Positions 6,240-8,087 of a stretch of DNA of 8,087 nt are shown here, one piece after another. The stretch comes from an uncultured Bacteroidota bacterium (GTDB lineage: Bacteria > Bacteroidota > Bacteroidia > NS11-12g > UBA955). Positions within the stretch are counted from its first letter, which is position 1. The number at the start of each line of letters is the position of its first letter. The notes beneath the pieces were generated by a model. That model was given only the letters and a program-made list of their open reading frames with translations. It ran no database searches and was not told the origin of the DNA. The stretch is taken from the NCBI GenBank assembly GCA_903879775.1, contig CAIRMY010000143.1, forward strand, positions 1 to 8,087. The letters are read 5' to 3'. The position numbers and the translations under genes are program-made.

Positions 6240-6340
6240 ATAAAATTTCTTTGCGGATATAATTCATAACCAATAGAATTGTCAGATTTAACATCAATCG
6301 TTTACGGCTTTTTCACTCCTTTGGATTCACAATTCTCTTC

Positions 6341-6366
6341 ACAAAACAAAGCGATTCTTGCTTTGT
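6341..6366 (-). terminator. Weak hairpin downstream of the YdeI/OmdA gene
   Basis: ACAAAGC (6346-6352) and GCTTTGT (6360-6366) pair over 7 bp around a 7-nt loop. On the - strand the hairpin is followed by TTT and then GTG, a short T-tract. It is about 90 bp past the stop of the YdeI/OmdA gene and could end the asparaginase-cutC-ydeI transcript. The stem is short, so this is only a candidate. Confidence 0.3.
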
Positions 6367-6452
6367 GAGGTACGATTTTATTAATTCAAATCATGATTCT
6401 GCCATTGTAAAACAAGGGAATTTGTATTTGAAACGGTAGTTGAGTTCCTAAC

Positions 6453-7100
6453 TCAAACCTCTTCCTTCAGCATCTTATGAGAACCGTCGCAATTGGGCAT
6501 GCGTTTCGATAAACCACAAATGCAATCGTTCATGCCTTTTCCATTCATGATTCTAGGCATGTAGCTTTGAATGCGCGATGTACGTGTTTCACTCTGTTTT
6601 GCAGATGCAAAATGCATGTTGTATGCCCTTTGACGGCCAGGAGTTAGGTTTTCAAACGCTATTTTGAAATCTGAATTGGTGGACATCATGGCTAACAGTT
6701 CGTCTACCAATACCAATTCCGGCTTTTTTTCTGGATCCAACTTAATGCCAGACTTTTCAATTTCAATGGCCTCGTAAATGTATGTTTTTAAGATAGGTTC
6801 CAATTCAATCACCTGTGAAACGTTGGTGAATCTCACCAATCTAGCGGTTTGAGAATTTTCTCCCGGAGATGCAAGCAGTTTGTGATCGTCCCTCATGAAA
6901 ACACCCTTTAAAAAACTCATCACACAACTTTCTTTGAATCCACCAATGATAATCATGTTGTTATTATTATAGGTATAGCATGGTGTTCTCCACTTGAATT
7001 CTTCCACCAATCCGCAGTCGAGCAAAATTTGGCGCATGGCCTCAAGTTCTGGTTTCCACTTTGTTAATTGACTGAAATAGGTGTCGACTTTAGCGTTCAT
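6453..7100 (-). CDS. YdeI/OmdA family protein (DUF1801-like domain) with C-terminal CDGSH motif
   Basis: This is a YdeI/OmpD-associated family protein of 215 residues, probably cytosolic, with no firm biochemical role; relatives have been linked to antimicrobial-peptide tolerance. The N-terminal part is a DUF1801-like domain with FKWRTPCYTY (35-44) and GGFKESCVMSFLKGVF (53-68). The C-terminal part is OmdA-like, with LTPGRQRAYNMHF at 152-164 and SRIQSYMPRIMNGKG at 175-189. The tail carries C193-x-C195-x2-S-x3-P-x-C204-D-G-S-H208, which fits the CDGSH [2Fe-2S] consensus exactly and suggests an iron-sulfur or zinc site. I chose the ATG at 7100 because family members begin near MNxKVDxYF. The frame also has an ATG at 7175, which would add 25 poorly conserved residues and overlap cutC by 22 bp. 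From 7100 the gap to cutC is 53 bp, on the same strand, so co-transcription is likely. Confidence 0.85.
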   Translation of the reverse strand: MNAKVDTYFSQLTKWKPELEAMRQILLDCGLVEEFKWRTPCYTYNNNNMIIIGGFKESCVMSFLKGVFMRDDHKLLASPGENSQTARLVRFTNVSQVIELEPILKTYIYEAIEIEKSGIKLDPEKKPELVLVDELLAMMSTNSDFKIAFENLTPGRQRAYNMHFASAKQSETRTSRIQSYMPRIMNGKGMNDCICGLSKRMPNCDGSHKMLKEEV

Positions 7101-7153
7101 AGGAATATTTAGATGGTTATTTGAAAGATATTTTATCTCGTGCAATTTGTTGC

Positions 7154-7885
7154 TTATGAGTTTGTTGAATGCCATTTTTCAATGGCTTCTATAAGGTTTC
7201 GAATTTCTGTCAATTCACTGAATGTTTCAATATCTGTATTTGCAAAAATTGGGTTGGTTGTTCCTTTTTTCGAAGGGACAGTGACTTTGCAAGTGGCATG
7301 AATGCTGCTACATCCAGTGTCCCTCAAAATGGAAACGGCATTTTTTGATGTGATGCCTGAACCCGGCATAATGTGAATATGTTTCCCGAATTCTTTTTGC
7401 AGTTTTCGCAAATTTTCGAGCCCATCCTCGGCAACCAATTTGCCTCCGCTGCTTAAAATTCTCTCAAATCCAAGGTCTGTAATGGCTTTCGCCGATTCAA
7501 ATAAATCTAGGGTTCTGTCAATCGCCCTGTGAAACGTGGCAGGTCCGCCCCAAGCCTCTAAGAGCATTTTGTTGGTTGATAAATCAATGTTCCCAGATGC
7601 CGTTAAACACCCGAAAACAATGCCTTGAATGTTTGCCTGTTTGCAAATTTCAATGTCGTGTAGCATCATGTCAATTTCCATTGAATTGTAACAAAAATGA
7701 CCGCCCCTAGGTCGAATCATGACATACTTTGGGATATTCAATTTCTGACTCGCCATAATGAGGCCCGCCGACGGCGTACATCCACCATCTGCAAGATTTT
7801 CAAAGAGTTCAACCCTGGTTGCACCGGCTTCAAATGCGTTGATGCAAGAAGTTAAACTATTGCATGCTATTTCTATGTCAATCAT
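7154..7885 (-). CDS. cutC: CutC family protein
   Basis: This 243-residue protein is a TIM-barrel CutC protein of full family length. Visible family motifs are ACNS at 7-10, VELFENLADGGCTPS 25-39, MIRPRGG 56-62, GIVFGCLTASGNID 88-101, TFHRAID 117-123, ILSSGG 143-148 and IMPGSGI 172-178. The name comes from a proposed role in copper homeostasis in E. coli, a role that has been disputed, and the true activity is not settled. There is no signal peptide, so it is cytosolic. Its ATG (7883-7885) overlaps the stop of the upstream gene in an ATGA (7882-7885), which points to translational coupling with the glycosylasparaginase-like gene. The YdeI/OmdA gene follows at 53 bp. Adjacency of cutC with a glycosylasparaginase recurs in Bacteroidota and hints at a role in glycan or metabolite processing rather than copper, but that is inference. 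Confidence 0.93.
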   Translation of the reverse strand: MIDIEIACNSLTSCINAFEAGATRVELFENLADGGCTPSAGLIMASQKLNIPKYVMIRPRGGHFCYNSMEIDMMLHDIEICKQANIQGIVFGCLTASGNIDLSTNKMLLEAWGGPATFHRAIDRTLDLFESAKAITDLGFERILSSGGKLVAEDGLENLRKLQKEFGKHIHIMPGSGITSKNAVSILRDTGCSSIHATCKVTVPSKKGTTNPIFANTDIETFSELTEIRNLIEAIEKWHSTNS

Positions 7886-8087
7886 TCTTTTACGGCAAAT
7901 TTTGCTTGAATTTGTTTGGTTCCCTCGGAGGTGGTGATGCCAAAGTCGAAACCTTGTTGCAGCGAATAACTACCGTATTCCCCTTGTTTGTTAATTGCAA
8001 TAAAGCCAATTTGAATGTCTTTAGGGTTGCGAGGTGTCATTTCGAGCAAACGTTCCACGGCAATTTTGCAGGCTTGATTGGGGCTAT
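7882..8087 (-). CDS. Probable N4-(beta-N-acetylglucosaminyl)-L-asparaginase, C-terminal fragment
   Basis: Only the last 67 codons are in the window; the gene continues past the right edge. The readable part resembles the C-terminal end of glycosylasparaginase, an Ntn-hydrolase that splits the link between N-acetylglucosamine and asparagine. It has a helix with ACKIAVERLLEM, then IGFIAINKQGEYGSYSLQQGF, the characteristic strand region of these enzymes, and ends in KFAVKE. The catalytic N-terminal Thr and any signal peptide lie outside the window, so the related isoaspartyl peptidase/L-asparaginase cannot be ruled out. The TGA stop overlaps the cutC start in an ATGA, which indicates one operon. 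Confidence 0.7.
   Translation of the reverse strand, partial: SPNQACKIAVERLLEMTPRNPKDIQIGFIAINKQGEYGSYSLQQGFDFGITTSEGTKQIQAKFAVKE

Larger units (their letters stand above)
6003..6452. other. 450-bp AT-rich intergenic region upstream of the rhodopsin
   Basis: No gene is supported here. The half next to the rhodopsin (6003-6240) is extremely AT-rich, with A and T tracts, and should hold the rhodopsin promoter and leader. I could not find a good TTG-N17-23-TANNTTTG pair on the - strand: the nearest -7 candidates, TAGTTTTA (6073-6080) and TAAATTTC (6222-6229), each have one mismatch and no TTG at the right distance. Three TTTGTTNAAC repeats and a 15-bp palindrome stand out and are listed separately. 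The half at 6241-6452 is less AT-rich and contains a weak hairpin downstream of the YdeI/OmdA gene, and nothing else I recognise. Confidence 0.6.

Noticed and set aside
6440..6456. Perfect 7-bp hairpin TTGAGTT-CCT-AACTCAA over the stop codon of the YdeI/OmdA gene
   Set aside because: It has a 3-nt loop, overlaps the coding end and has no T-tract after it, so it is unlikely to be a terminator; probably chance.
7101..7175. Longer start (ATG at 7175) for the YdeI/OmdA gene
   Set aside because: The extra 25 residues do not match the family start, and this start would overlap cutC by 22 bp. The ATG at 7100 fits both homologues and spacing, though the longer form is not excluded.

Overview
The window looks like a chromosomal segment of a Bacteroidota bacterium, most likely a Flavobacteriales member from an aquatic habitat. 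The reasons are a flavobacterial-type proton-pumping proteorhodopsin, a TTG/TANNTTTG-type promoter, the absence of clear Shine-Dalgarno sequences, low to moderate GC, and protein families (YdeI/OmdA, CutC next to a glycosylasparaginase, a vWA/AAA+ pair) in typical Bacteroidota form. The genus cannot be fixed from the sequence. A Crocinitomicaceae/Fluviicola-like origin is only a guess.

Layout. Positions 1-2494 (+ strand) hold a tight two-gene unit: a von Willebrand factor A protein cut by the left edge of the window, then a MoxR/Mg-chelatase-like AAA+ ATPase. From 2546 to the right edge every gene is on the - strand. Read 5'->3' on that strand these are: the C-terminal end of a probable glycosylasparaginase (cut by the right edge), cutC, a YdeI/OmdA protein ending in a CDGSH-type motif, a 450-bp AT-rich intergenic region, a proteorhodopsin, a strong intrinsic terminator, a 669-residue fusion of lycopene beta-cyclase with a Blh-type beta-carotene dioxygenase, and a regular pentapeptide-repeat protein with its own promoter.

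The centre of interest is 3172-6002. The fusion protein should convert lycopene to beta-carotene (N-terminal half) and cleave beta-carotene to retinal (C-terminal half). Retinal is the chromophore that attaches to Lys223 of the rhodopsin next door. Two adjacent genes therefore cover the last two chromophore steps and the light-driven proton pump. The genes for making lycopene (crtE, crtB, crtI) are not in the window. The rhodopsin has the D-T-E proton-pump signature, a Met at the spectral-tuning site (green type), and a glycine where xanthorhodopsin has the gap that admits a carotenoid antenna, so it is a candidate antenna-binding pump. A long hairpin terminator between the two genes suggests that opsin is made in excess over the enzyme.

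The vWA/AAA+ pair, the pentapeptide protein and the cutC cluster have no visible link to phototrophy. No tRNA, rRNA, insertion sequence, CRISPR array or phage gene was seen.
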